Position numbers and translations under genes: made by a program. Below, in pieces: positions 42,565 through 54,857 of a stretch of 64,000 nucleotides of DNA; the first letter of the stretch is position 1, and the number at the start of each line of letters is the position of its first letter. The notes under the pieces are model-generated. The model saw nothing but the letters and a program-made list of their open reading frames with translations. It had not been told where the DNA came from and did no database searches. Origin of the DNA: Microvelia longipes (Eukaryota > Arthropoda > Insecta > Hemiptera > Veliidae); assembly GCA_018340805.1 (NCBI GenBank), contig JACMZG010000008.1, positions 22,119,930 through 22,183,929 of the forward strand, given 5' to 3'.

Positions 42565-43239
42565 TATCAAAGCTTCCAGCTTATGCATTTTTATATTAAG
42601 CCTGGAAGCAACAATGCTTTATCCTTTAAATTTGTTTATTTTGTTATTCACGCTGTAAAAGGAGCAAATAAAGTATTTTTATATTGATATTTCAAGTAAA
42701 TATATTTTTATTTTTTGTTTATGTTACAGAAAGGCAAGTGGTTATGAACATGGTTTTGATTTAGTCTTTTGTGTTGTTACTGCAAACTGCCATCCTTATT
42801 CATACTACTGCTTCGGTTAGCTTTATTTTATTTTTTACCTCTATTTTACCGAACATTTTCTTCTATTTTCATTATTAATATAATAAAAAAACACAAAGCT
42901 AACACCCAATCCTCTTACACTCTTACGAAAATAAAGAACACAGAGAACGCCTATTTTTTATAAAATATTAAACGAGCTCTAAACTTCATGTCGAGTAAAC
43001 AATGGTTTTAAATATTTTTTAAAAGCAATCTTTTTTAGTAATAAAAATAAAATCTGTGTATCCATTGAATTGTGGTAAATACTTAGTACAACTATTTTTT
43101 TTTGTTTAAGTTTAATTATTATTGGGACATTAGTTGCTTGAAAACAGCTGTATGTCTATTATTTTTGTTCATTTTTATGTCTAATATTAGTTTTGATTAT
43201 TTTTTAAAAAAAGTTGTCATTATTTTCTTTGAATTTAAG
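41390..43239. other. AT-rich non-coding stretch right of the retrovirus
   Basis: No gene. The patch ACCTCCGCGCCAGAATTTT near 42300 resembles the outer tip of the 12.4-12.9 kb inverted repeat. A (TA)n array lies at 42516-42562. Short frames at 42060-42449 and 42769-42963 have no recognisable motif. Confidence 0.45.
42516..42562. repeat. (TA)n microsatellite
   Basis: An uninterrupted TA array of about 47 bp. Confidence 0.95.
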
Positions 43240-43247
43240 TTTAGCGG

Positions 43248-43661
43248 CATAGAGATATATTACTAGAGGGGCCCTGGTTCCTGCATTATTTGCTGACACA
43301 ATACTTTTCCTATATACCTACAGTATAAATGAAGGAAAGTAAAAATGAAATAAATGACAAAGTGAAAAAAATTAGTTGAATTTCGAAACATCGAAAAAAT
43401 TTCCTGAACACCTTCGACTATCAATATAATCAAATAAACGGAAAAACATTACAGTGACTTATATTGTAGATCGCTGATAATATAAATCAAAACACAAACA
43501 ATATGCAGGGAGCTAAAAACAATTGATTCATTTTAACCTTAACTCACTCTTAGAAAAGGTTTCAATGAGGTTACTCAGAGCCCCTGAGAGCCCCAATAAG
43601 ATGTTTCAGGACGCTTAATGTATTGGCATTGGCTATGCCCCCTCTAGTATATATCGCTATG
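43248..43661 (+). mobile_element. hAT-type MITE, copy F, with perfect 8-bp target duplication
   Basis: Starts CATAGAGATATATTACTAGA and ends CTAGTATATATCGCTATG. TTTAGCGG is present on both sides (43240-43247 and 43662-43669), a perfect 8-bp duplication. It is 414 bp long, because about 100 bp of composite-repeat sequence (ACTTTTCCTATATACCTAC..) sits just inside the left end. This is the best evidence for the hAT assignment of the family. Confidence 0.88.
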
Positions 43662-43669
43662 TTTAGCGG

Positions 43670-45960
43670 GAGATATGCGTGAGAGATCATTATAGTCACA
43701 AATTTTTATCAATACCGTAATACAACTATTCTGGATGTCTTAAACATGTCTTAAATATATCTGAGGGTCCAAAGTCCAAATAAGAAAAAAAATCTGTTTT
43801 ATTGTTGTTTTCTGTTGTTGATACAACCCAAAAACAATGGGTTGTTTCAACAATTGTAATAATATAACATAGATCTGTAATATACGCCTAGTTAAGCGCG
43901 TACCAGCGCTAATTAGGCGTTTGAAAAAATTAGGCCTTTCTACCTACGGTATAAATCAGAAAAAGTTAAAAGATTGCCTGAGCATGATATTAAAAATTTG
44001 AAAAAGAACTAACCCTTCTAAATATTTTTTGGGCCATTAGACAATTTTAAATCTCTTAAGTCAAATAGGGAAGAAGCTATTTGGGGAATACGAAAAACAT
44101 AGCGGCAGTGCATCCTTAATAATTTTCTTATAATATAGAAACGGTAGTAAATGAGGAAATTTAAAACAAAAATAAAGTGAAAACATTTTTTCGTTTTTAC
44201 TTTAGTTTTTAGAAAATTAAGACAACTCCGGAATTATACTGTTTCTGTATCATACCTATACTCTCTTTCTTTTTAGAAAAAAACAGGTTTTAAAACAAGG
44301 CAAAAGTTAAAAAGGAACATTAAAAGTAATTTTCTAGTTCATTATTTTCAGACTCCTTGGTAAAAAATAAAGGATTAATGGACCTGATTTAGAAATAATG
44401 AGGTTTTAGACGGGGAAAGCAAAGTTTCTAAAACTTTCTTACCTAAAACTTGCTCCTGGTTCAGTTATATTATAACAAGGTCCGAGTGCGCGTAAGTCAA
44501 CATGGTCTATTCAACTTAATAATGAGTCAAAAACCTAATTAATTGGTTCAATAATTTAGGTTAATTTTTTCACCAAAAATTTATTTTAATCCCTTAAAAC
44601 GCACTTTTTATGACAAGATTTTTAGCAGTCGAGTCATCAGTATTATTCTAAGTAATGGGGTTCTAGAGAAAATTTGTTTTCTTATTAGTCCGTCATTTTA
44701 CCGGGGCTTATGACTATATCACTTCAAAGTTCAAAACTTATTTTTGCAACTTCAACACACTAGATAATATTATTACTATAGATATTAACATTATATATTG
44801 TTAATCATTATATACTTAATCACTTATATGTTGTATAATTAGATACTCTGTCTAGCATTTTATTTTTCTTCTTCATCTATCGCCTTTCTCTTTTCCTTCC
44901 TTTCTTTTATACTCTTCTTTCTTATCCCCTGTGTGTTTTTAAAATGGTCGAGTGTCCTATGGCTCTCTGCTTTTCTCCTTTTTCCCTAATGTCCGTTCCA
45001 GTCGAAGTCATCGGATGTTGTTTTACTTTATTTCACTTCCCTTTTTGGTCGGCACATGTTGTGCTAATAGTGTATATAGAATAAATATGTGCTAAATATA
45101 TATGAATATGTAGTATGTATGAATAAGTACTAAATATGTAGAATTAATTTAAAACTAGCATTCAAGCATTGTAATGCCACCTGACTAAATAATATTGTAT
45201 CTATTAATTTCTTTACCCTTATGGATTTAGGAAAAGGATACAGGATACAGATAAAGAAAAAGAAAAGTTTCCGTTCATTTGATTTATTTTTCGTTAGTTA
45301 TTGCCTAACGTTATTTTAAACATTAACTTTATACTTGAACATTTTGTCTTTAATTTGTAGTTTAAAGTACTTAGTGCTTTCTTCAGAGACTTAAGTAAAA
45401 TTTCGTTAAATACTCTGTAAAACTTTTAGAGAAGCTTCAACCAACGACAAGTTAACAATTAAAACTGAGAGACAAGATTGTGTTTAATTGTTGAATCAGT
45501 TAAAATTGTTTGTATTTTAGTTTTGGATCGACGGTTGGAATAAAATAAGTTTATTGAAACTTGGACTTGAACTATGGAAAACAAGTTAACTTGTACAAAG
45601 TTATTATTTATCTAGTAAAAGTTGTATTTAAAGTTATTACACCTTTTATGAATTGTTTATTTAAGCGTGGGGGTGAAATGTTCTGGAGCTTCTAAGGGTT
45701 CTTGTGGGGGCAGTCTTGATACAGAAGTTCCTGACGTTTCGTTACCATTACTTTGTATGAATAGTTCTTCTGAGCGTAATATTTATACCTCTGAAGATGA
45801 ATGCCTTTTTTGAATCAACTCAAATATTTTTATATTTGGTTTTTTTCCTCGCCTTCTAACGTAGTATGTTGGAAAATTATTCTGCACACATTGAAAGTCT
45901 GAAACTAAGGTTTCATCATAATTATCCGTTTCAGGAACTTTTGTGATGTTTTGAGTGGTT
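43670..45960. other. AT-rich non-coding stretch
   Basis: A hairpin lies at 43815-43853 (GTTGATACAACCCA with TGGGTTGTTTCAAC). The part at 44870-45060 is less AT-rich, pyrimidine-rich and unrecognised. A 60-residue minus frame at 45783-45965 (rich in charged and polar residues) matches nothing I know. No gene is supported. Confidence 0.4.
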
Positions 45961-45964
45961 TTCA

Positions 45965-46062
45965 TTATGCATAACTCCCGCTATGTTCTAGCTAAAGAAA
46001 TAAAACTTGGTGGAATAAGTAGAAATAAGGTCTAATTGTGCTGTCCGCACAATTAGACATTG
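45965..46062 (-). repeat. Dispersed repeat 'GCAGCACAATTAGAC', inverted copy with hairpin
   Basis: The reverse complement of words at 10255-10350. GTCTAATTGTGC and GCACAATTAGAC (46031-46059) form a 12-bp perfect stem around a 5-base loop. Confidence 0.6.
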
Positions 46063-46189
46063 TGTCACAGTGTCAACAACATAATATTTTGTTGGATCAT
46101 GAATAATTTTAAAAAACGAAAATTTGACATGAGTTAGTTTCAATTTTACCGCTGTAAGTGTTGAATCGATCCACTAATTTTCATTTTAA

Positions 46190-46340
46190 TACTGGTCATT
46201 TTTAATTTTTAATTTTATATAAATATTTAATATAAATATATTGAATATACATACGTTTAATGTATTTAATTAATGTATGTTAAATATATTAAACATACAT
46301 TAAATATATTTAATGTTATATTTAATATAACATTAATTCT
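46190..46340. repeat. AT-only palindrome cluster
   Basis: Overlapping palindromes made of TTAATATATT/ATTTAATGTA words (e.g. around ATGTATTTAATTAATGTA at 46261). Could be an expanded simple sequence or a cruciform-prone site. Confidence 0.5.
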
Positions 46341-46399
46341 TTAACTGTTTTTTACGCACAACATAACTTCAGCTAGTGTGAAACGTGAAGAACAGTAAA

Positions 46400-46530
46400 A
46401 AGTATAGAGCATCTGATGTGATGAGGAAAAGTTTCGAGTATCATTTGATACTGCCGAGTTTTGCAAAACATGAATAGTTGACACAATATAATCGTGTGAG
46501 AGAAACCTAGGAATTGTGGAGACACTCCCC
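46400..46530 (-). mobile_element. Long-TIR MITE arm
   Basis: GAGTATCATTTGATACTGCC, then GAGTTTTGCAAAACATGAAT and GTTGACACAATATAATCG match the arm at 9952-10145 in reverse. This copy preserves the probable outer tip, which is itself a short palindrome. Confidence 0.55.
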
Positions 46531-46669
46531 AGATATGTGGTTACCTTATAATTCCAAGGTCATGCGTAGTACGACCAAAGTAATATCACCTTCTGCTTTG
46601 AGTAATTATGACATTCGATGAACAATCGATAACAAAGTCATAACCCTCTAGATCTTGGATAACAATTAT

Positions 46670-47100
46670 TTCTGAGGTCGAGCGCAGCGAGACTGAAGTA
46701 CCACTTAAGCTTTGGATTATCATGCTTGGAGGCAGAGCTCCAAGGTTATGGAAAGGCAGGGGCTCCCCCCCACTTCATCACTGGGTACCCAATGACCTAG
46801 AGAACACAAGGCTAGTGACTCCTTGTACCTCGTTATTCAAGGACCATGTCCCTTTTTATAACTGACCCTTATAACCTACCTATTATAACTATATTACCTT
46901 TATTACATTAGTCAAAATTCAATTTGTTTTATTATTAATCAGTTTCGTAGGGAACACCCTACTGGTCCTTCTATTTTAGTTTTAAGTTTTTTCATGTATA
47001 AGTAATACGCTAAACAAGCGTATCCAATACTAATCAAGGACGTGCGAAGCCAATTCAAAGTTGTGAGGAAAAGTACCTGGTTGCCCTGTACTCAATTGAT
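46670..47100 (+). repeat. Degraded 5S-SINE body pieces
   Basis: GAGGTCGAGCGCAGCGAGAC (46674-46693) and CAAGGACGTGCGAAGCC (47036-47052), with tail-like 'GTACCTGG', match the SINE body. No 5S head can be read with confidence. A less AT-rich block with a C run (46767-46773) lies between. Confidence 0.4.
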
Positions 47101-48720
47101 TTATTAATAGCTAGATTTTATACTCTTTAGTTTAATAATACGTCTTCATATCTATTGTACACAAAGGGTCTAATACTATTAGTATTAGTCTCTTTGATTG
47201 AACACATTTATGTAGACAATCTTGACATTCATGAACAGTAAAAATGTGTTAACTGTTACGGATATACATACATGTTGTTTATTTCACTGTTAGAGTAATG
47301 CAATCATTAATTCTCTACTTAACTACTTGTAGATTACCTTATTTATCGTTTGTAAAATGAATGTTGTATATATTATAATTTAATATACGGATAAACTGAA
47401 AATAATAAACCTTTAATAATAGTTTAGGGTTTAAATATTAGCTTTGATTTTAAAAAGAGAGGAAATTTTGCATCGAGGGTAAAAGCTAAACAGATAGGAA
47501 TAATGAATGTGTTATGGAACGGTAATAAAGATAAGGTTTTAGATAAAATTCTAATCCAAAATGTTTTTAAACCTGAAGCTTGATATTGCTTGGAATACAG
47601 GCAAAATATCGGAACACTATGGAAAACCGTTTGCGCTCTGATTCCAGATAATACCACAAAGGCCAAAACCTATCAGCTCAACAAGTTTACTACCCTATCA
47701 ATTTATAAAATAGGAAAAATGACAAAACAAATATGTATATTTAATATTACCTATTTCCTTCTTATAAATGAAATATTATACTTATACGCTTTTAAACATA
47801 TACATATTTAGTGGTTTTGTACGTAATAGTAAATGTTTTATTTTCGTTGATTATTGGAACCCATCGTTTATTAAAATATCGTTTGCTTTGTAATTATTAT
47901 TTAGTATTAAACACTATTAATTGAAATGCTTAACTTTTACTCTTATTTGATTTTAATTTGTTTGCTATTTTGGTTTAATAATGTGTAATAGAAATAATTT
48001 GTCGGAGTGTTATAAAGCATATTTAATTTACAATGACACGTTTATTATTGATGATAGGGTTTTTATTACGGTGTTTAATTTTTAAGTTTATTAATTTAAT
48101 GTATAAAAACAGTACTAATGTAGAAAAAATGATAGATTATACTAGGTTGTAAAATATGATTTTATTGCTCGGGGAATTTGTTTATTGACGAACGGAGCGA
48201 GTCATTAATTCATTTCGAAAGCAATAAAATCGCTTCACAGCTATGTTGCTTGTACCTATGTATGTAAAAAATGTATTTATGACCTAAATGACAAAATTCG
48301 GACATTAATATTGTTAAATCTGTATTTTAAAGTTAAAGATACCAAGCGCCTGTAGTACTACGTTTTTAATGTTTAAAAAAAACTATGTTGCTTATACTAT
48401 TTTTCTGCATTGCAAAAATTTAAAAACTAATTGTAAAAACTTTTTAAACTTTCACAGAACGCTACTGATAGCAGTAGCGTCAATTTTTATAAAATGCCTT
48501 GTATACAATTTTTAAAAAACGATCCAATTGAGTTGAAATTCGGTACTAGTATATCCCTTACCGAAATAAGTAAGTGCACTACATTTGTAGAGACGACATT
48601 TAACTAATAATGTGTGTTTCAGTTACAATACTTCCCCATTTATATAGAAGATAAGAAAGTAAAATGTAGAGCGGTAAAATAAATAACCCTTACTATTATA
48701 AATAATAAAAGAAAAGAAGT
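47101..48720. other. AT-rich non-coding stretch
   Basis: Two opposing short frames at 47424-47811 have no motif. The word GACGAACGGAGCGAGTCATT (48187-48206) recalls the SINE body. Nothing else is recognised. Confidence 0.4.
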
Positions 48721-48795
48721 CTTTCCACAAAATAAAACTTTATTGGCAAAGCGCTTTCAACCTAACTGGAGGCCATCATCAGTGCAAAACCTAAC
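48721..48795 (-). mobile_element. Retroelement end with hammerhead-like core, copy 2
   Basis: On the minus strand it reads TTTTGCACTGATGATGGCC, then CCAGTTAGG, then TTGAAAGCGCTTTGCC. CTGATGA and GAAA are both intact, with a 5-bp GGCCT/AGGTT stem between them (two G-T pairs). It is followed by a poly-A/T-rich tail on the plus-strand right side (48818-48960). Confidence 0.5.
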
Positions 48796-49978
48796 TAACA
48801 AGTTACAGTAGAATCAATAAAAAAAAAAATAGAAACAAATTAAAATAAATAAAATAAAATATTAACATAAATAAAACATAATGAATAAACATAGGAGATA
48901 AAATAAGTATGTATATAAAAGGAATTAAAAGGAAAAAATAAATAAAAATAAATAAATAATAACAAAATCACATAAGAGCTATGTGCTACAAGAGCTCTCG
49001 CCTCCTGCTGTCAGCCTGACTCTAATACCTAGTAAGAAAACATAGACTCACTTCTTTTCTTCTTTAACATCTCAACGGTGATTTTTTATTAATCATTTTA
49101 TTATTCATTATGTGATTTTGTTATTGTTTATTTATTTTTTCCTTTTAATTACATTTATATAAATATATTATACATGTTTATATATTATATATGTTTATTT
49201 ATATACATTTATATATGTTTTAAGATCTTGATGACTCATATTATTCGACATCAATTCTTCAAATAACTGTTTTTATAAGCGGATCAAAAGAAGCTGTGAA
49301 ACCTCGGCTGGGTTGATCGGTCTTTTAACTTTTTCTAACCACTGGACTTACCTTGCTAGGTACCCTGTAGGCTTGAAATGTATTTGTGTTAGGCTCCCAT
49401 TTAAATTATTATAGTTTGAAAACTGCAAGTGCTTTTACTTCCTGCACTAATTTAAGGCTAAATATTCAATTAAATTTGGTCTTAGTTGACAAACAATGCT
49501 GAAGGGTTAATCCAAAGGTCAGAGAGGCTTTTGTAAATCATATTCTGAATATTATGTATATACATTATCTCAAGCATGGAATATTAAACTTAAACTTACA
49601 TACAACAACACTAGTACCTTTGCGAATACTAATCACTCCCTATTGATGATACAAATTATTGCTCATTACTAAAAGATACATCTAGTTAATTATACGTCGT
49701 GAAAATCTTATGATAATAAGTTGAAAATAGATTTAAATGTTACATATGCTTATATAAGATAATTATGTTCAAGGTAAATTAAAACAACAAAGTTAGCCCT
49801 ATTGAGAAATTTAAATAAAATTTATTTACGTAATAATAAAATCGGTTTAAGTTAAAATTAGTGTAATACAAAATCAACTATCACTTTTAACTAAAATGAT
49901 ACAAATATTTAAAATCAGTTGTTACGTTCTGTTTGACGATTTTTTCTGTTTTAAGGTATCTTATAAAAATAATTATTG
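48796..49978. other. AT-rich non-coding stretch
   Basis: An AATAAA-rich run (48820-48965) and related TTTATT words (49085-49215) form a loose inverted arrangement. No gene. Confidence 0.4.
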
Positions 49979-50218
49979 ATGGATATATATAAGTATTTGG
50001 ATGAGCCAAAATTACAAGCATAAATTGATATTCAAAGTATAAATCCAAACTTTATCTGCATAAATAAACTTAATGTAAATGAAGATGAAATTATATCAAA
50101 TTTCAATCTAAACAAATTTGAATTGAAAATGAATAAAAGATTGAGTTTAAGCAAAATAGATGTTATTGAATTTGAAATAATGTCATATTCCTTTGGAAAA
50201 CCTGCTGGGAACCTATAG
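49979..50218 (+). pseudogene. Unknown 79-codon frame with one internal stop
   Basis: From ATG 49979 the frame reads MDIYKYLDEPKLQA, TAA (50021-50023), then IDIQSINPNFICINKLNVNE and so on to a TAG at 50216-50218. The composition (acidic and Ile/Asn/Lys-rich, evenly spread hydrophobics, no repeats) looks more protein-like than the other short frames nearby. I do not recognise it. It may be a fragment of a transposon protein or chance. Confidence 0.25.
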
Positions 50219-51100
50219 TAGGGTTAGATGAAGTCTAAATTTTCCACTAAAATAGAGTAAATCCTTCTCACAATTTCCATTCCAACCAGTGCTCGGATTC
50301 TCTTTTTCCCTGTGTAAAATTTAACGGAGAAACAAAATTAAATCAAGAAAAACAGATCATTAGGAAAACCTGGGATATTTAATATTTAAAAGATAATATA
50401 CGTGAACCTTTACCAAACAGTTTCATTTGACATATTTAATATAATCCAATACGAGGAATAGCTATATAAGGAAAACGGAGAAATCCTCATAAATGAAATT
50501 CGTTTCTATAATTAGTTCATTATTAGAGATATCCAAAACTTTACCTGACAATTTTACATAGCAATTAAGAAAGACGAAGCTTTTAGCCTATACTAAAATA
50601 ACATGAACCTACCTATAATAGCCGTGTTATTATAAGCCTATGTTATATTGACTTTAGCTTACAATAATTCTATCATAAGATACGTTGATTTAATGAATCA
50701 TTTGTTTATGGTTGCCCTTATGTATATGTAAATAGCAAAATAAACATATATGTTTATTTACCTAAATGTAAATATCTTCAGTTCTATGTAGAATACAAAA
50801 CAAGGTGCCAAATATGGAACTAAAGCCCGTATTCAAAAATATCAAAAAATCCCCTAGGTAGTTCGTAGGTTAGTCCTAGCTTCATCATATCTTTAGTGTG
50901 AATTTCAGTTTATTTTTAACCGGCCCTCGGGCTTGGAAGAGATCTCTCCTAGGGTTCTCGTAGTCTTTCCCTAGCATTGCTCTTGAAAAGCTTGGACAAA
51001 TCTAGGTACAACCTAGGAGGATCTAAGATAGGTGGAGAAGTGCCTTAGATTGTCCCTAGCCTTTTCTCGGCCTATTATTAAAATCGTTTATTAGTCCATA
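50219..51100. other. Non-coding stretch with a TCCTAGG-rich block
   Basis: The part at 50850-51065 repeats the words CCCTAGGTAG, TCCTAGC, TCTCCTAGGGTTC, CCCTAGC, CTAGGTACAACCTAGGAGG and CCCTAGCC, partly in inverted orientation. It is probably part of an unclassified repeat. The rest is plain AT-rich DNA. Confidence 0.4.
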
Positions 51101-51254
51101 CGTTTTGAGGTCAAAAGAAGTTTCTGTTTTATTAGGGCCAGCTTCTCCCTAAAATTCGAATTTTGTTATTGCGCTAAATTACTTCTGTTAATCTGACCCC
51201 GAAGACGTCGAAAAAAAATTGATTGTTCCAAACGACTTCTTTTGACCTAAAACG
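51101..51254. mobile_element. Small element with inverted ends 'CGTTTTRAGGTCAAAAGAAG'
   Basis: CGTTTTGAGGTCAAAAGAAG at 51102 is matched, inverted, by CTTCTTTTGACCTAAAACG ending near 51254. The interval is about 153 bp with ends of about 20 bp. A third copy of the end (CGTTTTAAGTCAAAAGAAG) lies at 51568. No clear target duplication is seen. It looks like a MITE of unknown class. Confidence 0.5.
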
Positions 51255-51925
51255 GGGTTTGAACAAACAATCATTTTTTTGGTTGGATCTATCCTAAAAT
51301 GTTGGGCTTCCAACTACTGTAATTTAATGGACCAACCCCAATAATTGATTTACTTATATTACTTACAAAAAATGATCTGTTAAATTACTATATAACTTTA
51401 TTATATTATAAATAATAACTTTTATTTACAAAAAAAAATCAGTTTACTTACTTTTCTAGCCAAGGGAGTTTAAAGATTTTTTAATGTATTTTGTCATATT
51501 AAATTAATTTAGTAATGTTTAATTTTCATGTCTTAAAGCTGATATAGCTATAATTGGCTCACAATTCGTTTTAAGTCAAAAGAAGTAGTTAGAAGATTTA
51601 AAATGAAAATGACCAAGTGAAGAAAGTTTGTTACATATTTTTATTGTTATTTACCTCTGGCTTAACTTGAGACCCACCTGATTATTCAATTCTGATATAA
51701 CTTACTAAATTGACTTCGTTAGTTCAGGCAAAACTTTTTTTAATGCACATTTAACGGAAGTTATACTTTTAAATAATTCAGACTTAACACCGTGTGTCTT
51801 TTGTTCGATTAGATATTGTTGAGGTTTTCAACTTAGGGTTTCTGCTTTCCTGCTTTCAGTATGTACTGAAAAGTACGGCTGTGGTACCTATTTATATCTG
51901 TTTGAACTGTCAAGCTGTCATTAAA
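51255..51925. other. AT-rich non-coding stretch
   Basis: Apart from the third inverted-end copy near 51568, nothing is recognised. A 70-residue frame at 51794-52006 overlaps the next repeat and has no motif. Confidence 0.4.
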
Positions 51926-52090
51926 GCATTAGGACAATGTGGCCCCGAAGCGGCTTTTATGATGAAAATTCGCTTAATTCACGACAAAGTGTCACGTAAT
52001 AAATAAAATAAACCACAACAATACATTACAAAAACCAATTATTAAGTGAATTCTTCGAAGCTGCCGGGGGCCGAAGCCCCTTGTATTGAT
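51926..52090 (+). repeat. GC-module dispersed repeat, copy 5
   Basis: ACAATGTGGCCCCGAAGCGG, then AAAATTCGCTTAATTC, GTGTCACGTAATAAAT and GCCGGGGGCCGAAGCCCC match the order of words at 2630-2880. Confidence 0.6.
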
Positions 52091-52686
52091 AAAGTACAAA
52101 TCAACAGGTAATATCTTGTTCGTCTAGTCAAGTGGATTAATAGTAAAATTAAAAATGTCTATTCTCATTTATTCTGTTGTCTGTCACATATTGTCCCCAC
52201 CAAGGAATGTTATAGTTTACCACACGATATTGAACTAGATTTGCATTTACATGGTTTGTTATATTATTGGAATAATTATTGCTTGTCTGTGCTAGGTTGT
52301 CTAGTGTTTTACATTGCAGGGTTGTCTATTGTGCTGTATAGTTTGAAGTTTATTAACTTAACCACCCCAACATAAAGCTGAAGCAAGAGCAACTGTTTCT
52401 AATTTTAGCTAACCTTTTCAAACCATTACATTTAACAGATAACTATGTTGTATAGGTTATTATGTTTTATATTTTATTATTATTATTAATTTTCTAGTAA
52501 GTTATTTGCGGTGTAAGAGTGATTGAAAGGTGTTGAGTTTCAAAATAAACGTCATTTTCTCATGGAAATTTGCTAAAATGATGCGGATTTTTTTAAATTT
52601 TACAATTTTTTAGTTATGTTTAAATGGTGTAAACAGACACAAATTTACTAGTAGGATCAATTTTAGAATAATTGTAAACAAAAAAT
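52091..52686. other. AT-rich non-coding stretch
   Basis: No gene or named repeat. Confidence 0.45.
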
Positions 52687-52920
52687 CAGGTACGGGGAAC
52701 CTCGGAACTTTTCCTCATTACATCGGATTCGCTACGCTTATCCTGCCTACTTCAGACTCGCTTCGCTCGTTTCTCATATAGTAAGTATATCATTTCATTC
52801 CCACCGACTGGTGGAAATGAAATGATGGATGATCCATCCAGGTACTGACCACACTCAATCCTGTCTCACTTTTAAGATCCTACAGAAGTCATGGATCTTC
52901 TTGTCCTATTAAAACGAAAC
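52687..52920 (-). mobile_element. 5S-rRNA-derived SINE, copy 3
   Basis: Minus-strand head (about 52829-52881): GATCTTAAAAGTGAGAC, then AGGATTGAGTGTGGTCAG and TACCTGGATGGATCATCC. The body has GCGAAGCGAGTCTGAAG and the tail GAGGTTCCCCGTACCTG. A local inverted duplication (TTTCATTCCCACCGACTGG with its mirror GTGGAAATGAAATGA) interrupts the body at 52793-52826. Confidence 0.75.
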
Positions 52921-53945
52921 TTAGTGTACCTGTTTCTTGCTTGCACTATTACTTATAATTATATTTAATTATTAAGTAAGTAATTATTATTATAATTACT
53001 TATTGTACTTATTACTTTAATTTATTCCCTCTTGTAGGGAGCGTGAAATGATAATTTGTATTAAAATAAGTTTTGTCAGCAACTCCACAAAAGTTAAAAA
53101 ACTTAAGGGATCGAAGTGGCAAATAAAAATTGGTTCATAAATGTTATTTATTTATTAATATTATTTACCGTAGAAAATAGCCTTCACTACACGACTCGCT
53201 TCGCACGTAAGTAAATATAGTCGCCTCGGTAAAAACACTTATATATCATAGCCTAGTTAATATACAGTAATGGAATTTCAGTAATATACTAATATTTTAC
53301 ATGTTCTGTGTGTTCTTATAATTTGTAGATAAAGTATTTATAATTGTCATGTTTTTCAAAGTCGAATACAATCAATAACTGCTCTTAATATTTACAGCTC
53401 CCACAACAGTCGTAATTTAAATATAACATGAAAATTCGATAAACATTAATATTATTAAATATTCAACTAGTAAATAAAATATTTAAAGTTAAATTTTCAA
53501 TAATTAAACATTGCAGGTGTTTATTACCATACTTAATATTTAAAAATGCCTTGCATAAAATAATTAAAAGGTAATCAATATCTAAAATGGATATTCTCAT
53601 TTTGTAACATAATTTATGGATATTATTATAATAATTACTTCCGAAGTACATTTATTTATTTAGTTCCTTAGTTAATTTTTATTATTTTTCTTTCACTTAT
53701 TTGTTACATTTAAAGCTGCTTGACAATTTGTGTAACGATTTGCTCTACCAGGTACCAAGTCATATGGTTCCCAGGGATAGGACGAGAAAGGTCACTTGAC
53801 GGCACTCTGATATGCCTATGTTTTTTTATGATTTTGTTTTTATTTAATTCCTTGAATTCACGTTTTCTAAAAACTTAAGGAAAAGATTGTATAAATAAGA
53901 GCTGTACTTATTATGGACACTGACTTAAGCTGTGGCGTGGCTTAG
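52921..53945. other. AT-rich non-coding stretch
   Basis: ACACGACTCGCTTCGCACG (53191-53209) is a fragment of the SINE body on the minus strand. The rest is AT-rich with no gene; the 62-residue minus frame at 53463-53651 has no motif. Confidence 0.4.
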
Positions 53946-54085
53946 TATGAAAATACGGATACGTTTCCAAAGCTTATCAGACTCACTTCACTTGTGCTCA
54001 GACTGTAAAATATTTGTTTATTTCCTGCCAGTGGCGTAGCCAGGATTTAATTTCGAGAGGGCTGAATGTTAAAATTGTATATGTA

Positions 54086-54087
<2 letters not shown>

Positions 54088-54141
<54 letters not shown>

Positions 54142-54213
54142 TATATATGTATGTATATAATTTATATTATATTAATAATATATATATATATATATGTATG
54201 TATATATAAATAT

Positions 54214-54259
<46 letters not shown>

Positions 54260-54282
54260 TATATATATAATATATATATATA

Positions 54283-54335
<53 letters not shown>

Positions 54336-54337
54336 TA

Positions 54338-54370
<33 letters not shown>

Positions 54371-54390
54371 CTTATATATATATATATATA
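54088..54390. repeat. (TA)n block 1
   Basis: About 300 bp of TA with many phase slips and TATG variants, inside unit 1 of the tandem duplication. Confidence 0.93.
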
Positions 54391-54701
54391 GTGACCTCGC
54401 TGGAAACTCTATTGATCCGAAACTAAAGATGATCACTGAAGTCTTAGTGTAAACGCATTAGTTTTCCTAAACAACTTCGGTATAAACGTGGAAAAGTGAA
54501 AAATTAACATTTTAAATCAATATGGTCCTATTTATGAAGCTAAATTTATAGATATGACATATTAGTAATGAAAAGACGGAAACGTTTCCACAGCTTATCA
54601 GACTCACTTCACTTGTGCTCAGACTGTAAAATATCTTTTTATTTCCAGCCAGTGGCGTAGCCAGGATTTAATTTCGGAGGGGCTGAATGTTAAAAATGTG
54701 T

Positions 54702-54785
<84 letters not shown>

Positions 54786-54816
54786 GTATGTATATAAATT
54801 TATATATATATATATA

Positions 54817-54854
<38 letters not shown>
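54702..54854. repeat. (TA)n block 2
   Basis: About 150 bp of TA inside unit 2 of the tandem duplication. Confidence 0.93.

Positions 54855-54857
<3 letters not shown>

Noticed and set aside
45783..45965. 60-residue minus frame as a transposase tail
   Set aside because: I could not match its residues to any transposase motif, and its end overlaps the shared composite-repeat word near 45920.
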